DNA of 64,000 nucleotides from Sycobia sp. Sy_11 (Eukaryota > Arthropoda > Insecta > Hymenoptera > Epichrysomallidae). The stretch is taken from NCBI GenBank assembly GCA_018907035.1, contig JACCIC010000002.1, positions 206,001 to 270,000 on the forward strand, read 5' to 3'. A model generated the notes under the pieces. The model saw only the letters and a program-made list of their open reading frames with translations. It was not told the origin of the DNA and ran no database searches. Positions 37,201-50,663 of this stretch are shown piece by piece (positions within the stretch are counted from its first letter, which is position 1; each line of letters begins with the position of its first letter). The position numbers were made by a program, and so were the translations under genes.

Positions 37201-40200
37201 CCCATGATTAGCAATAATTTTTTTAATTCTCAATAAAGCGGCTAAGCAATTGCACACTTGTTAGTTTTCATTACGTCTTAAGAGAACAATAATATATGCT
37301 TTTCGTTTGGCTTTAATGTTTTATAAATTTATAAATATTTTATAAATTGCGTACAAATTTTTATTTACATCATATGTATTTTAACAATAGAATATTGTAC
37401 ACTAATAATAATCTCATTCATTAATTTTTTATTCCTTTTATTTCTTTAATTCAATTGATTAATAATATATATTTTAACACATTCATAACAATATATAAAC
37501 AGTAATTTATAAAGTATCAAATTCTATCCGAATTGAGCTTGATTCTCCATTTATGATCTTCATAGTCTTATCATTGGATGTAATTGACGTTTTCATCTTT
37601 TTTTTTTAATTCCAATGAGCTAATACGCGGTCTTCTAAAAATGCTAATGCTTTTTCTACACTGGAATTATTGGTCTAATAAATATTTTATCTAGAATCTC
37701 TAGCTTTTGCGATTTCGACTATATTGTGGGGATTTATTCTATACAACTATTATATACAAGTCAAGTGTAATGACAAATTTTTGAGTATACAGTTTTTCCT
37801 GCCTTCTGTGAAGGTTTTATCTATATATAACCGAGCTGTGAAGTTCGATCAAGCGATGAAATGAGTAAAATCGAGGAACGTGGATGATATAAAAGTAGTA
37901 ATAAGGAATCAATAAACTCAAATATACATATATAAAGCAATATTAGATTGATTTATCGATATAGAAGAAAAAAATAAACAAACGCAGTTTAATACGTTAT
38001 CTACGTGTAGAATAACGAAATTCTAAATGGGATCGAAGTGTGCAACGGAGATTCGAATTTAGTGGCGAAATAAAAAAATATTATGATGAAAAGTCGTTGC
38101 TTCTAGTCGAAGATCTAACGATATGTGTGCGTGGATATAGTCCAATTATTAAGATTGTTGTCCGTATTAACAAAAATGATATTGAGATTTAACTAAAGCG
38201 ATTTATGAGAATAAAATATAAGGGAAAATAGTAATTTGTGTAAAATGTATACTCCTCACTTTTTCTTGTGATTAGATATTTAAGAAACTATTTTCCATTT
38301 TTTTATTTGTACATTATATAATAAGGCTATACAAATACAATTGTTCTAGTGACTATTTGGCTTTTATATGCAATTTACTATATTCTTTTGTATGCTAAAA
38401 TTTTTAAATGAATTTTATTTTTAAAAGTGCATATTGCTCATGCTTACATAAGATACTAACAATAGTAATTTAATATTATAATGATTTTCTGCATGATCTA
38501 TTGAACAAAAGCTTCCTATGTATACTCATATGGAACGTTCAGACTTTTGAATTTATTTATTCAAGTGTTTTTTAAAAGTATATAAATATTAAGAAAACAA
38601 GCAATAGTATGACTTTATACTAGTAGAAATAAAAACCATTTTTAGAGAAAAATTGGCCAGTTTTTGTAACAAGTACTAAAAATACTCATACATTACTAGT
38701 TATTAGTTAATAAATTAGTTATTAAATTTAATCTACCAACGTTTATAAAATGGTTTAATTCCTACCAGAACATTAGTCAACCAATTGTCAAGGTGTGGTG
38801 GTGCACCAACGGCAAATTTAGGTATTTCACTTATTGTTAGTTAAATGTATTTCATGATTAGATTTTTTTTATTTAATAGTATTTAGCTCCACAAAAAGAG
38901 AAAAAAGCAGCTTGTAAATGATTGTACATAAGTAAGGCGAGTTTCGCAAATCGTGCGTTATGTTATATCCTATACATATATAATCAAAGTGATCTCTGAA
39001 TTGTTGTTTTAAGGCTGTGCATTTGACTCGAATAAAACAAATATTTATTTAATTTTTATAATTATATTGAAATTGCATAGGTTTGCTATAAGATTTTGAA
39101 ATCTTAAAATACAATTGATATGAACAATTTTACGGTATTAAACATAATTTTTTACCGAGTCACCTGCATTTATTTTCTATCTATCATTATTTATATATAC
39201 TTGTAAGGTTTCGCTGCAATTAAATATAATCTGGATCATTTATACATGATAATATACAGTCTTCCAGATTAAAAAATTTTGAATTATAAAAACATAAATG
39301 AATTACATTAATCCACTTGTATTTGTGTTTATACCCTAATATATTTAAATTAATCATCAGAAATACGTTTGCGATTTAATTTGAGTCGAAAATCTTGTAT
39401 AATTGACAAGATCGGAATGTAATTTTGTAACTAATCATACGTGAATTTGATGTTATCGTTTACATTTCTAATCAAATGTATTTATATTAACTAAGTATAC
39501 AAATAAAATAATTTTACCAATAAATTGTAAATAATTTAGCATTATAGTATGGAATATCTGTAAAAATCATAATCAATTATATATGATATATATATTCACT
39601 TATAGCACGAAATAATGGGTGAAATAAAAAAAATTATTTATGAATTCACTCAATACTATATAACAAGAGTTAAATTTGTCAAATGTTATTGTCCCAAAAA
39701 TGACACTTAAGTTTATTTGATTATGCTAAAAATTCATTATACAACCGAAGGCGATATTCTTAAAAATACAGCGATGAATACATTAAATTTATTTTCAATT
39801 TTTTTTTTGAAATGCAGACAAAAAATGCGATTTAAAGTTGTAACCAAAGACATGGATTTTAAGTTAATGCTGTAATTTGTAAGCTAAGTATATAGAAATT
39901 ATTTTCAAAAGCTTACGAAATTTGTTGAAATTTTATGTGTACAACTAATAAAAGAAATTGCCAATAAATTATTATTTGCCTCATTTAATAAATATATTCA
40001 AAAACCTTAAAAAATAATATTCATGCAAATACTATGGAAACATGATATGCTTTTATTTTTATAAATTTTTTTTTTAAACAGCTGCATTTTAATAATATTT
40101 TATAAGGTTTAATATCAGATAAAACGTTTTTACTACAAATTTCGAACACTAACGTTCTTTAGTTTTTAATAATTAATTTTTTATTAAAACGCATAAAAAT

Positions 40201-41225
40201 GTTATAAAAATCAGTACCAAGAATAATTCTTTGATAGAATTTTGTATTTAAATTTTTTTCTCAACAAAGTTGATATCTATTATTAATAAAATTATTTATT
40301 TATTTGTATGATATTCATACGAGCTATAAGTAATATCTTATTATTTTTATTTTATTTGTATATCATTTTATTTCATAGCATGATAAATAACTTTTAAAAA
40401 TTTTTGAATCATATTTGATAGATTTTCATGTTTATTTTGTACAGCAGTAATTGTAAGTTCATCACCGATTCTATTCTATTTTAGTTTCATATACACATTT
40501 CTGAAATTTAAAGGAATAAATATTAACCAAGTGTAAGGGTTTCTTTTTAAAAGAATTATCATATTTATCAATGATTAACATCAGTAAGAAATCAAACTAG
40601 GAATATTTATAATTTGTTTTCATCTTGATATTTTATTATTTTCATTATTTTATAATTTCTACTTATTACTAGTTTTTGTTTCCTATATTCGCGTATTATA
40701 AGTTTTTAATATTGATAGTTTCAAATAAGTTTGAAACAAAGCACATGTTCTAATAATAAATCAGGTGCATTCAGGATATCCTAACATCTACAAACAAGTT
40801 TAAAAACACAATATTGCAAAAAAAAAAAAACAAAAAAAATTATTTCAATGCTGAATACTAATAGGTACTAAGCATATAAAAATATAAGATTTATACAAAC
40901 TTAAAAATCTCTGTTACAAATATGTAAAGGTAAGATATAGTTTTATTAGTGGATCATTAATTAAAAGAAATAAGTATTTGTCAAAATTAATTGTATTGAA
41001 AAGTAATAAATAATTTTAACAAACATTGTTTTATTACAGGGCTGCTGCTATATGTACAAAAAAATTAAACTAATAAGCTAGTAAAAAAAATTAGCAGCAC
41101 ATTATGTATTACATAACAAATGTGAAGAACAAAGGCATGTGGTATTTAATTAAATAAATACATACTTATACGTATTAAATAGTATAAATTGTCTATCAAC
41201 TATGATACATAAAAAAAATAATGCA
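34221..41225. other. Downstream region without supported genes
   Basis: About 7 kb after the CTTNBP2-like coding region and before the 3' end of ThrRS. It probably contains the 3' UTR or a terminal exon: an acceptor at about 35270 followed by ATAAAACCACGCTGA would give the alternative ending IKPR. Features seen are the foldback repeat at 34369-34592 and a less AT-rich stretch at 36600-37200. No conserved open frame was found; the 66-codon frame at 35973 and the 72-codon frame at 34792 look like chance. Confidence 0.55.
34369..34592. repeat. Foldback (long inverted repeat) element
   Basis: Two arms of roughly 85 bp are inverted copies at about 80% identity by eye. The left arm (34369-34455) contains GACGTCAATGCA, TCTATTTGAATAT and CATTGTGACAATAAAATA. 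The reverse complement of the right arm (34507-34592) contains GACATCAGTGCA, TCTATTTCAAGAT and TATTGTGACGATAAAATA. The centre is about 50 bp, itself rich in TTGCA/TGCAA palindromes. No transposase or clear target duplication is visible. It could be a foldback MITE or a hairpin-RNA source. Confidence 0.7.
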
Positions 41226-44200
41226 TTAAAAATTTTCTTCACAGTTTCGATCTTTAGTCTCTTTGAAGGTCTGAAACTTCTTAATTAAATCAGAGATTCC
41301 AATTTCTCCATGTACCTTATTATCTCTGGTTCTTACATTAACAGTACCAGATGCTTTTTCTTTTTCACCAACCACTAAAAATGAATCAATTATTATATTA
41401 TGATTAAATTATCATATTTATGTATATGAAATATAATGTATAATAGAATCAGTATTGAATTTGTTTATTTAACTATTTATTATTATATAGAGTAAAGAAC
41501 CCCCTTACTAATGTATAGACATAAATAGTTTAATTTTGTCACTAAAAAATTCTTTCAAAATAGACTTTCTAAGAAATAAATTTTTTTAGATAAAAACGAA
41601 TAGAATATTAAAATATATTTATAATACTTCAGAAAATATTACAAATTTCTTACCAAGAATGAAGTTAAACTGATCAAGTTGAGCATTACGAATCTTTTTA
41701 TTCAGTGTATCACCATGATCAGTGTCAACCTCAGCCATGAAGCCTGCTTCAAAAATTTTATCTTTTACTTCTTCTGCATACTTATCTACAGATGGACCCA
41801 CTGGTACAACCATCACTTGTCGTGGTGATAACCAGAATGGCCACTTGCCAGCATAGGATTCTGTAAGAATTGCAATCATTCGCTCCACTGAGCCTAGGAT
41901 AGCTCGGTGAATTATTACTGGTCGGGTTTTTTCGCTTGCCTCACTGTAAAAAAATTATTGTTTACATCTTCTTTGACAATTTTTGCAACTTAATTTAAAA
42001 ATTTGTTTCTATATAATTTACAATCTTTCTAAATTGTTTAATTATATTTTTATGAATATTGAAAGTTTTTAGTCTAATACTATATAATAGAAAAACAATA
42101 CAATGTTTATAAAATTCGTTTGTTCACAAGTATTTTCAAAAGATAGGTAAACAAACTACGTACTTGACGTAAGACAGATTGAATCTAATGGGTAATTGAA
42201 AGTCTAGCTGAATAGTTGCACATTGATGAGCTCTTTTAAGAGCATCCATGATTGTGATATCGATTTTAGGTCCATAGAATGCACCATCACCAGGATTAAG
42301 CGTCCAAGGTTTTCCAAAGGCATCAAGACTTTCCGATAAGGCTTTTTCGGCAGCATCCCAGACAAGTGGATCACCCATAAATTTTTCAGGTCGCGTCGAA
42401 AGACAGAGGTTGAAGGTAAAACCGAAAACAGAGTACACTTTATCAAGAAAATCAAGAGCTCCCAGCATTTCATCCTTAATTTGTTCAGATGTGCAGAATA
42501 TGTGTGCATCATCTTGTTGGAAACGACGCACTCGTGTCAAACCAGTTAGAGCACCTGACAGTTCATTACGATGAAGTACTCCAAAGTCAGCCATACGCAA
42601 TGGTAATTCCCGCCAAGACCTGTGGACATTTATAAAAATATTATAACTCAATTATATTGCTTTATTAGTTATATATAATTATTTACCTATTTCGTACATC
42701 GAAAATCATACAGTGACCAGGACAGTTCATTGGCTTTAATGCAAAAGTTTCCTTTTCAACATCAAATGAAAACATATTTTCTGCATAATGTTGCCAGTGA
42801 CCAGAAGTTTGCCATAACTTACTATTATAAATATTAGGCGTGACTACTTCCTATAAATTAAAATATTCATTGATTGTCAAGCATAGTGATATGTAAAATG
42901 TATTTTCATATATGAGTTTTTACTTTTTAACATCTATCTTTTTAAACATGTTTTTGCAAAAAGAGTGGTATTTTTATTAGATTCTATTTTGATTTATAGT
43001 TATTAAAGTACACATCTTATAAATTATTTGTATATAAAAAAGAAATACAGTTTACCTGAAAACCTCTTTTCCTGTATTCCGAACGTATAAATTCTATAAG
43101 AGTGTTGTAAATATGAGCTCCACGTGGCTGGAAAAAACATGAGCCAGGAGATAACTCATGAAAAAAAAATAACTCCTGTTCCCGGCCAATCTTTCTATGA
43201 TCTCGTTTTGCTGCCTCCTCTTGAAACTTTTCCCATTCCTTCAACTGTTTGGGATCTGGGAAACTGATACCATATACACGTTGCAATGTTTCTGCATTTG
43301 CTTTACCTTCCCAATAAGCACAAGAACTCTTTGTAATTTTAGCAGCTTTAATTTTACCAGTGTTACGTACATGAGGACCCCGACATAAGTCAATTAAAGG
43401 ACCACATCTGTAATAAATAATAAGAAATAAATTAAAGAGTATTTTTTATATATAAATGGTTTTCTAATTTAATATTTGGAATTTTAAATATCCTTTTAAC
43501 ATGCCTGTATACTGTAGTAGTAGGTGTTTGAACCTTTTCATTTAATATTCTGACTTTAAACTCATTATATTTAAACATTTCCAATAAATCTTCTTTTTTC
43601 ATTTCAAGTCTTTCAAATACTTGTTTCTCTTTTACGATATTTTTAAATAAACTTTCTAAATATGGAAAATCTTCGTTAGAAATTCCCTTATCTCCAAGAA
43701 ACATATCATAATAAAAACCACCATCAATGGGTGGACCATAACATAGACAACCACCATAAACCCTTTCCATGGTTTCACCAAGAATGTGAGCACTAGAATG
43801 CCAAAAGACTGCCTGAGCCTCTGGATCGTCGAATTTTAAAAGCTGTAGCTTACAGTCTGATTCCAATGGCCTATCTAAGTCCCACAATTCATTGTTCACC
43901 TTTGCAATTACTGTATTGTCTGCCAGACCTTTACTTATAGAAAATGCTATATTATAGGGAGTTGTGCGCCAAGAATTTGCTGGTACTGTCTTGCCATCTG
44001 GAAGTGTGACAGTTATGTCACTGGATGGCTTTGCTAGTAGATCTGCTTCATATTCAGCTTTCAATTTATCAAATAATACTATTCTATCCTATAAAGGATT
44101 AAATATTCTATAAAATTTAATTATATATAAATGTATTTTGAATAATTACATTTTATTATATCACTATTCCAAAATTAATAATATTTTATAAATGAAATTA

Positions 44201-45191
44201 TTCGTACCTGAATATATGAAGGCCAAGGATTTAATTCTTTAACCTTGTTTTTGTCACCAGCAAGAGCTTTTTCCTTCATTTTTGCCTGGAATAAAAAAGT
44301 ATGATTATGATCTTGTAATTTAATTACATATTTATATTAATTGTTTACAAGCATTTTTTAATAACTATTTAAGATAATTCATATTATTCACGAAAATACA
44401 TTTTGTTTCCTTAAACTAGATTATTACATAAAAGGCTAAATAAATAATAAATGTTGATTTATTTATTGATAAAAAATATACATTTTTATTAAATACATTT
44501 TTTTGTTTTTGAAGTAATGGATAAATTTAAATTATTGAAAATTGATGATCTGAAAAATTATAATTATAATTGTCTTTTAATTACGATACAAAAATAACAT
44601 TTGTAAAAATTTTCATATATTATGAGCGAGATAATATTGTAACAGTTGTTTGAACCCTTAAAACTAAATAGAGAAGTCACGAAAAGTAATTTCCAAAATC
44701 TCTAAAAAATTTGTTGTATATTTTCAAATACACAAATTTTTTAAACAAAAAATATTAATTCACTAAGCAATTATTGCAAAATTAAATTACAGTAGATAAC
44801 ATGTTCGAACTTTCTTCAAAACATATACAAATTTCAAGGTTATGTAATACACTTTGCATGCGCCAATCTTTAAAAAATCCAGACGTTAATAAACATTGTT
44901 ATTTTATATTATAGCTTTTTCGCTATTCAAAATCGTTACACGAACCAAAGCGTGGGCCGATTTCCACCTTATAATGACGGATTTGGTTGCAAGCCTGAAA
45001 CCTCGATAGGTCAGACCCGCTAGCAGCATTTCACACTTCCCTTGCAACCCTTTTTTCTTTCCCTTGCCCCCTTTTTTTTAAAGAAAGCGCAATATTCTTT
45101 ATTAGAGTTTATATATCTTTGTTTTGATTTAGCATGCCTTTTCTTGCTTGAGTGTTAAATTCTGCAAATCTGCGGCCACGTTGTCCCCCAT
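41226..45191 (-). CDS. ThrRS: Threonyl-tRNA synthetase, cytosolic type
   Basis: Eight exons: 45191-45138, 44285-44208, 44088-43505, 43407-43056, 42850-42687, 42619-42164, 41943-41654, 41374-41226 (TAA). All phases agree and give 708 residues, close to human TARS1 (723). It charges tRNA-Thr with threonine. Order: short charged N-terminus ([18 protein letters not shown]), TGS domain (about 66-130), editing domain with HSSAH (141-145), class II core with [12 protein letters not shown], the zinc-binding Cys of MNCPGHC (about 399), [18 protein letters not shown] motif 2 ([15 protein letters not shown]) and motif 3 [12 protein letters not shown] (about 575-585), then the anticodon-binding domain ([17 protein letters not shown]). 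Introns 1 and 3 have GC donors (AG|GCATG). A TATA-like TATATAGG about 60 bp upstream of the ATG may be the promoter. No mitochondrial presequence is joined in frame. Confidence 0.95.
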
Positions 45192-45889
45192 ACTGGCTGT
45201 TTTGCAAACGCGTGCGTTGACTTGACGCCGTTGACGAGTATGCCTATATAAATAATACTACACCTACACGTTCAATCTGGTTGAATCGTCAATCTCTTCC
45301 GGAGTCCGGCATGTATTACCGATAGGTGCGATAGTATATCGCCCACGTAACGCGACAGCTGTTGGACATTAAAACATCAATAAACATAAAAATTAACAAA
45401 TCAATTATACTGAATTTCAAGTATTTAACAATCATTATTAAACATTTAAATGAGGATGGAAATAATTAATATAATTTTATAATTTTTAAACATAAGTATT
45501 TTTTGTATTACTTTCAATAATTATTAAAACCTGTTAAAACATATATTATCTTAAACTTTTTTTAATAATTTACGTTCATAATTTACGCTCAGAAATAACA
45601 AGTACAATTAAATTATTATATTCTGGATAGTTAATAATCATATTTATAAAGTTTTATATTTTAATTTTGTATCTGAATATATTGATAAATAATATTGATT
45701 TATAATTAAATTTTAATGTTTTGAATTTGTCATAAAAATTACATTTGTAAACTTATATTAATAGGAGTATTAATTTTCCTTCCTTAAATTACAAAAATTA
45801 TATAATTAAAAATGTTTATCATAAAATATTTATCATATAAAAATATTTAAAAAATATAATTGATTAAAAAGAAACAGTAAAAAAAACAT
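45192..45889. other. ThrRS upstream region
   Basis: The first 170 bp (to about 45360) is clearly less AT-rich, with CG dinucleotides and the TATA-like motif TATATAGG on the minus strand near 45243-45250. It is the likely ThrRS promoter. The rest, up to the tRNA gene, is AT-rich without visible features other than the tRNA terminator. Confidence 0.5.
45879..45886 (-). terminator. RNA polymerase III terminator of tRNA-Arg
   Basis: Eight consecutive T on the minus strand, three bases past the 3' end of the tRNA gene. This is the usual Pol III stop signal. Confidence 0.85.
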
Positions 45890-45962
45890 CGATCCTGCCA
45901 GGATTCGAACCTGGAATCTTCTGATCCGTAGTCAGACGCGTTATCCGTTGCGCCACAGGACC
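45890..45962 (-). tRNA. tRNA-Arg (anticodon ACG)
   Basis: A 73-nt cloverleaf without intron. The acceptor stem is GGTCCTG with CAGGATC (one G-U pair) and discriminator G. The D arm includes GTGGCGCAACGGATAAC. The anticodon stem-loop TCTGA-CTACGGA-TCAGA gives anticodon ACG, read as ICG on CGU/CGC/CGA arginine codons. The T arm has the canonical GGTTCGAATCC. It is followed by a T8 terminator and carries internal A and B boxes (TGGCGCAACGG and GGTTCGAATCC). CCA is not encoded, as expected in eukaryotes. Confidence 0.97.
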
Positions 45963-46151
45963 GTATGAACAGCTTGAGCATAATACTAGAAGAAGTTTTA
46001 ACAAAAAATTAATAAACTAAAAATAAATATTATAATACATAATTTTCTAAATAATTTTATTTCATTAAATTTTTTTTACTCGATATTGATTAGAATATAT
46101 TTTATGCAATATACTGAAAATTCATTAGGTATAAGAGATAGATTTTAATAT

Positions 46152-46154
<3 letters not shown>

Positions 46155-46222
<68 letters not shown>
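46155..46222. repeat. (AT)n microsatellite
   Basis: A 68-bp uninterrupted TA run, the longest in the window, in the spacer between the UPF0488 3' end and the tRNA gene. Confidence 0.95.
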
Positions 46223-46227
<5 letters not shown>

Positions 46228-46441
46228 CTTGTAAGTTAGGTACAAAGTATTAATAATATTATTAAAATTACATAAAATTAAAATATAGTAACAGTTTCTT
46301 TATTTTCATATTTACATTGCAGTAACAATTTGTCTTTATACAAATAAATTATAAAATAATGTTTCTTAAACAGAATATCAAAATTATTACCAAATTATTA
46401 CTTGTAAGATCTATATAATTAAATAGTTACATAAAAGAATT

Positions 46442-47193
46442 TCACTTAATTCCATCTTCATTTATACAAAAATTAAATTTAAAGGACTCAGTTGAAGCAT
46501 CTGGATTCATTATTGCTTTTTTTATTATTTGTGTATCATTATTTACTGGTTCTTCTTTTTTATCTGTTGCATTTAACGAACGCGCTTTCCTTAAGAAAAC
46601 AGATTTATTTACAGTTTTCTTGTTAAGAGGTACAAACTTTACAGTAGATACTAATTTGCTAAATTTTTTCTCCTCTTCTAACATTTTTGATCGATAATCA
46701 CCAAATGTATTTCTCATAACTTGTCGTTTCTTTATTAGTGATGAATTATTATTTTTAAGCACATTTAAACTCTTTGTCATATTGTACATTTGTTTATCCT
46801 CAAGTTTTAGATCCTTAAGACCACTTTCTAACTGCTGTATACACCAGCATAATTCAAGCTCAAATTGATCCTCTGCTTCTGGACTTAGTCCACTAGCAGT
46901 TTTTAATGGTTCTGTAGTTGATTCTGCAGTTGAGATGACGCATTGTTTAGGTTCTTTTGGCTTTATTAGTTTTTGAGATGGCACTTTATTCCGTGGCTAG
47001 AAATTATAAGAATTACTTATTACAAAAATATGTTATGCAAATGATTAAATAAGCTATACTAATAATAGTCATATCATATATAGCAGTAAATATAATCTCA
47101 AAATTGTAGGTTCTATGTTTGTTTTCCGCATTTATACACCGAAATTCTGATTACTATATCTCTATTACTTACAAGTTTTGGTTTTGTGGGCAT
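46442..47193 (-). CDS. UPF0488 family protein (C8orf33-like)
   Basis: Two exons: 47193-47173 (MPTKPKL, donor GTAAGT) and 46996-46442 (stop TGA), phase 0, 191 residues. The conserved block of UPF0488 proteins is visible at about residues 45-120: ELELCWCIQQLESGLKDLKL, then LIKKRQVMRNTFGDYRSKM. This is the signature in which a Cys-containing amphipathic helix is followed by KKRQ.MR..FGDYR. The rest is Lys/Ser-rich and probably disordered, with no signal peptide or membrane segment. The human relative C8orf33 has no well-established biochemical role, and I do not assign one. It is transcribed in the same direction as ThrRS, with the tRNA-Arg gene between them. Confidence 0.88.
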
Positions 47194-49189
47194 GTTGCTG
47201 GTTTTATATTTAATTTTTGTGGTCTATTGCATGAACAATACTTTACTTTTTCAGACTTATTTATGATGTTAACTAACTAATTAAATATTGCAAACAATAC
47301 ATTGTGTTTTTATATTAGACTTTTCGTTTGAGACTTTATTGGTTTGTTGACCTAAATTATATTTATACGATCTTCGCTTTATATCTAAATATCAAATATA
47401 ATTATTTAAAAAATTATAATCTGTTATAGCAAATCAATGTACCGGTTGATACGGAATTAGACAAGCTGGGTACACTGCATGCTAACAGATGCCACAACCA
47501 CAATATTTATCTTGAATAGTCACCTGATAATTTGGCGCGAAATTTGAAGTAATATATGCAATATAATTTAAAAAAAGTATTTAAATAATTCTTTTAATAA
47601 GTAACTAGTACTAGAGAAATAATAATTATTTTAATAATTTCTAACTACATGAAATTATCAAGAATTGTAGAACTTATATTATAAGTTTCAAATATATAAG
47701 CAGGAGAATGAATTATATAATATTTAACGTAGTTTATACATTTTATCCGAAGTGTCTGTTTACGTAAAGTAAGCACATACTTAGAAGTCGGGCTATATAG
47801 ACAGAAAATAAATATTCGGGCATATATAGTTTTCGAGAAATGATTGGACAACCCCGCTCAGTCAATGGCTTAAACTAGACCCGAAAGCGGAATTTCTATA
47901 ATTCTCAGAAAATGAAATTGTGTAAGTTTTCTTAACGAGGAAGTTAATTTATTTACTTTGGCTTAGTACAGATATCGGCAAATTTTATTTTATCTTTATT
48001 TATCAAACATTTATAAAGTACAATATAATATGTTTAAAAAATATAGGTTTTATCGACTTCTTTAATGATTATATTTATATATTTCTTGCTACGTATATTG
48101 TTTCTTTATTTCAAATAACTTTGAATTTTTTGATATCCTTGATTAATTTTTTTATTAATTCCTTTCTTCATTTTTTTTTTAAATATGTAAGATTTTTAAA
48201 TTACTTTTTTAATTTTTTCCTACTTTCCAATAACTAATTTCGATTTAGATGTACTCAAAATGTACAAATATATAGATTAATTACTTTTATCTTTAGATTA
48301 TTACGGACTTTTTCCCAAGTAAAGGTTCTAAAAGCTTCGAAGGAAAAAACGACGCCCACGAAATTTTTCAGTAGCGAGAAGTGCTACTCTATTTGATAAT
48401 GCTCCTGTCATACCTATATTATAAAACCAGACTTCTAATTAATATGATAAATACTAATAAAGGGTCCTTTTAGTAACGTTATTTTTTATTAACGTATTAT
48501 TTGAATTAAATTTCAAGAATTTCAAGACAAAAAGTATTGATAGTTTGATTTAATAATATAGAGTAGGCTTTAAAACTTTTTCTCGAAAAAAAATATTAAC
48601 AAAACATATACAAATATCGTTTTTTTACTTTCTTATTTACGAATATTAGTATGAATATTAGTAAACAATTCCGAAGACTAATAATGTTGTATAGCCACCA
48701 GTTACCCTAAGAGCATTTAAATGACAGCAACTGAAACTGTCGTGGAAAATTCCAAACTCTTACTTTATCTAAGCTCGTTATAACAAAATATCAAAACATA
48801 CTTGAAAATAATTATCCAATGCTATTCGCATGATAAGTTGCATATTAAAGAGTATATCATTTAAATTTTTCTTCAAGCGTGACATGAACATCGTAAGACA
48901 GTATAATTAAATCGCTTCATTACGATCACCTAATAACTACATAATGATAATAATACCTAATTACTAATAATGATTACATTAACGTGCATTTTATGCGATT
49001 GTTACTAATTTTCTTTTGGATTGTTTTAATATTACTAAAATGTCCTTTTTTCTAATATAGGTAATTAACCAGTAAAACATGTCTCTTGTAACTATCATAT
49101 TTTTAGACATGCATCTTTGTTGTCTTTTCTATTGCTACTATACAAGTGATCGTATTGGTGTATACAGACAAGATTTGAGGCGAATATGA
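47194..49189. other. Intergenic, no gene seen
   Basis: AT-rich spacer upstream of the UPF0488 gene. Small open frames are not conserved. The segment at 47880-49160 shows nothing identifiable. Confidence 0.55.
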
Positions 49190-49373
49190 TTTATTCCTTT
49201 GTGTCCTCATTATCTTGGACCTATGATCAGTTCTTGAAGATCTTGTGGAGGCTAGACTGGCAATGGTAGTTTCCGGTTGGGTTACGAGTCGCCGTTGGAA
49301 GGGTTTGTCGTCGTTCCGCTCGTCTCATCGCCTACCTCCGTGATAGAACTAGACTCCAGTGGTATCAATGCTG

Positions 49374-49740
49374 CTAGTTCTTTCCCTTTATCCGCGAATA
49401 TCTCATTACACTGTTAGCGGGAAAGTGCATCCGGCAATTCATCACATACACCTGCCATGCATTCGATCGCGAAATTAAAGCTATGCAAGTACAACGACCA
49501 GTTATATAACTAGCTTTTCTCATTCTTCGTCTGGTTGAGCCACGTGAGAGTCCGATTGTCCGTGCAGAGAGCAAAAAACTAGTATCCTCTACATAGTGTG
49601 TGAATTTCTTATCATCGCCTATAAACACCGTCGCTGTAAACTTTGCGTTAGTGTAGGAGGTATTACGCCATTGGCCCACCCCTTCGAGCTGGAGGACCAC
49701 CGCTCTTAGTCCATTCGCGCTGTTATCCGTGTGCAGCACA
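49374..49740 (-). pseudogene. Gypsy RNase H fragment
   Basis: Starts LHTDNSANGLRAVVLQ, the classic start of the gypsy RNase H domain (LHTDASANGIGAVLLQ-type), keeping its first catalytic Asp. It continues through FGDDKKFTHYVE-like and WLNQTKNEKS- and NWSLYLHSFNFAIECMAG-like segments in shifted frames, ending near NELPDALSR-type sequence. Several frameshifts. Confidence 0.8.
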
Positions 49741-49999
49741 TATATGACTTACTTGAATCCGGGCGGCATACAGTGAGCGACTGACTCTAAAAGCTGTTTT
49801 AACGTTCTCGAAAGCCTGTTGCGCCTCTTCAGTCCAGTGGCAGGTTTGACGCAGAGGTAAGCAAATTCGTGAATACGCACTCTCAAAGCCAAATACAGAC
49901 GCGTAGGCCCATAATCAGTTATCAACTCTTCTTGGACGTGGGGGCCTTCAAAACACCCTTCATGTGCTCTGGCTTGGCGAGGTTGTTTACTCGTTATTA

Positions 50000-50155
50000 T
50001 AGATCCGAGGAATTCCAGATCCTACCTACCGAAGATGCACTTTCTTGTTGAGCATCTCAGACCGTATATTTATAGTCTTTCAAAAACGCGCCCTAGATGT
50101 TTTAGATGATTATCCCAGGAATCAGAATATATTACAAAGCTATCTAAATAGAAAT
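50000..50155 (-). pseudogene. Gypsy reverse transcriptase fragment
   Basis: Reads YLDSFVIYSDSWDNHLKHLG on the minus strand, the palm motif of gypsy reverse transcriptases, then VFERL-stop-IYGLRCSTRKCIFG and LEFLGSIIT. The usual YLDD has lost its second catalytic Asp (YLDS). Two in-frame stops confirm decay. It lies directly upstream of the RNase H fragment, as expected for pol. Confidence 0.82.
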
Positions 50156-50663
50156 GAGCAAAGAGGCTCATGAATCTGCTTAGAACTTCCTGTTTCTTTT
50201 GGCATTATTGGTCGTGCCGAGAAGTGACGCTGATCGAGGAACAGGACTACCGCTTCCATTTCCCCTTGAGACTTCGCTGCTAGCTTTATGCGTACAACTT
50301 GGGAGCCAGATTTGCTTGAAGTAGCTCGGAAACTTATTCTGCTCAGACCGAGGTTCTGATACACCGCCAACCACCTAGTTCTCCTTCAGAGCACATGATG
50401 ACAACCGAACGCAAGCTTCTGGTTCAGTGGCATTAGCGGTGAATGTGTTCTTGCACTCTCGCAAAAAGGCGTTCGGAGACTGGTAATCTCGTCCTGAAAA
50501 CTCCGTTTCCTTGTTCGAGCGCTCGGAGTAGCTACTGCAGGTACTCCAAACTGGGCGCACAGGTCCGTTTCAACTCGTCGAATCCCGGAGGTATTGAGGG
50601 TAAAGGCAAGGTTCATATACACTACTATTGTTGTTGAATCAGTAGCTGCTGCTGTTCAATCTA

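Noticed and set aside
44960..45029. Possible mitochondrial presequence (ATG 45029, [16 protein letters not shown]) as an alternative first exon of ThrRS
   Set aside because: Its only good donor (ATA AG|GTGG) leaves phase 2, while the next ThrRS exon starts in phase 0, which would cause a frameshift and a stop.
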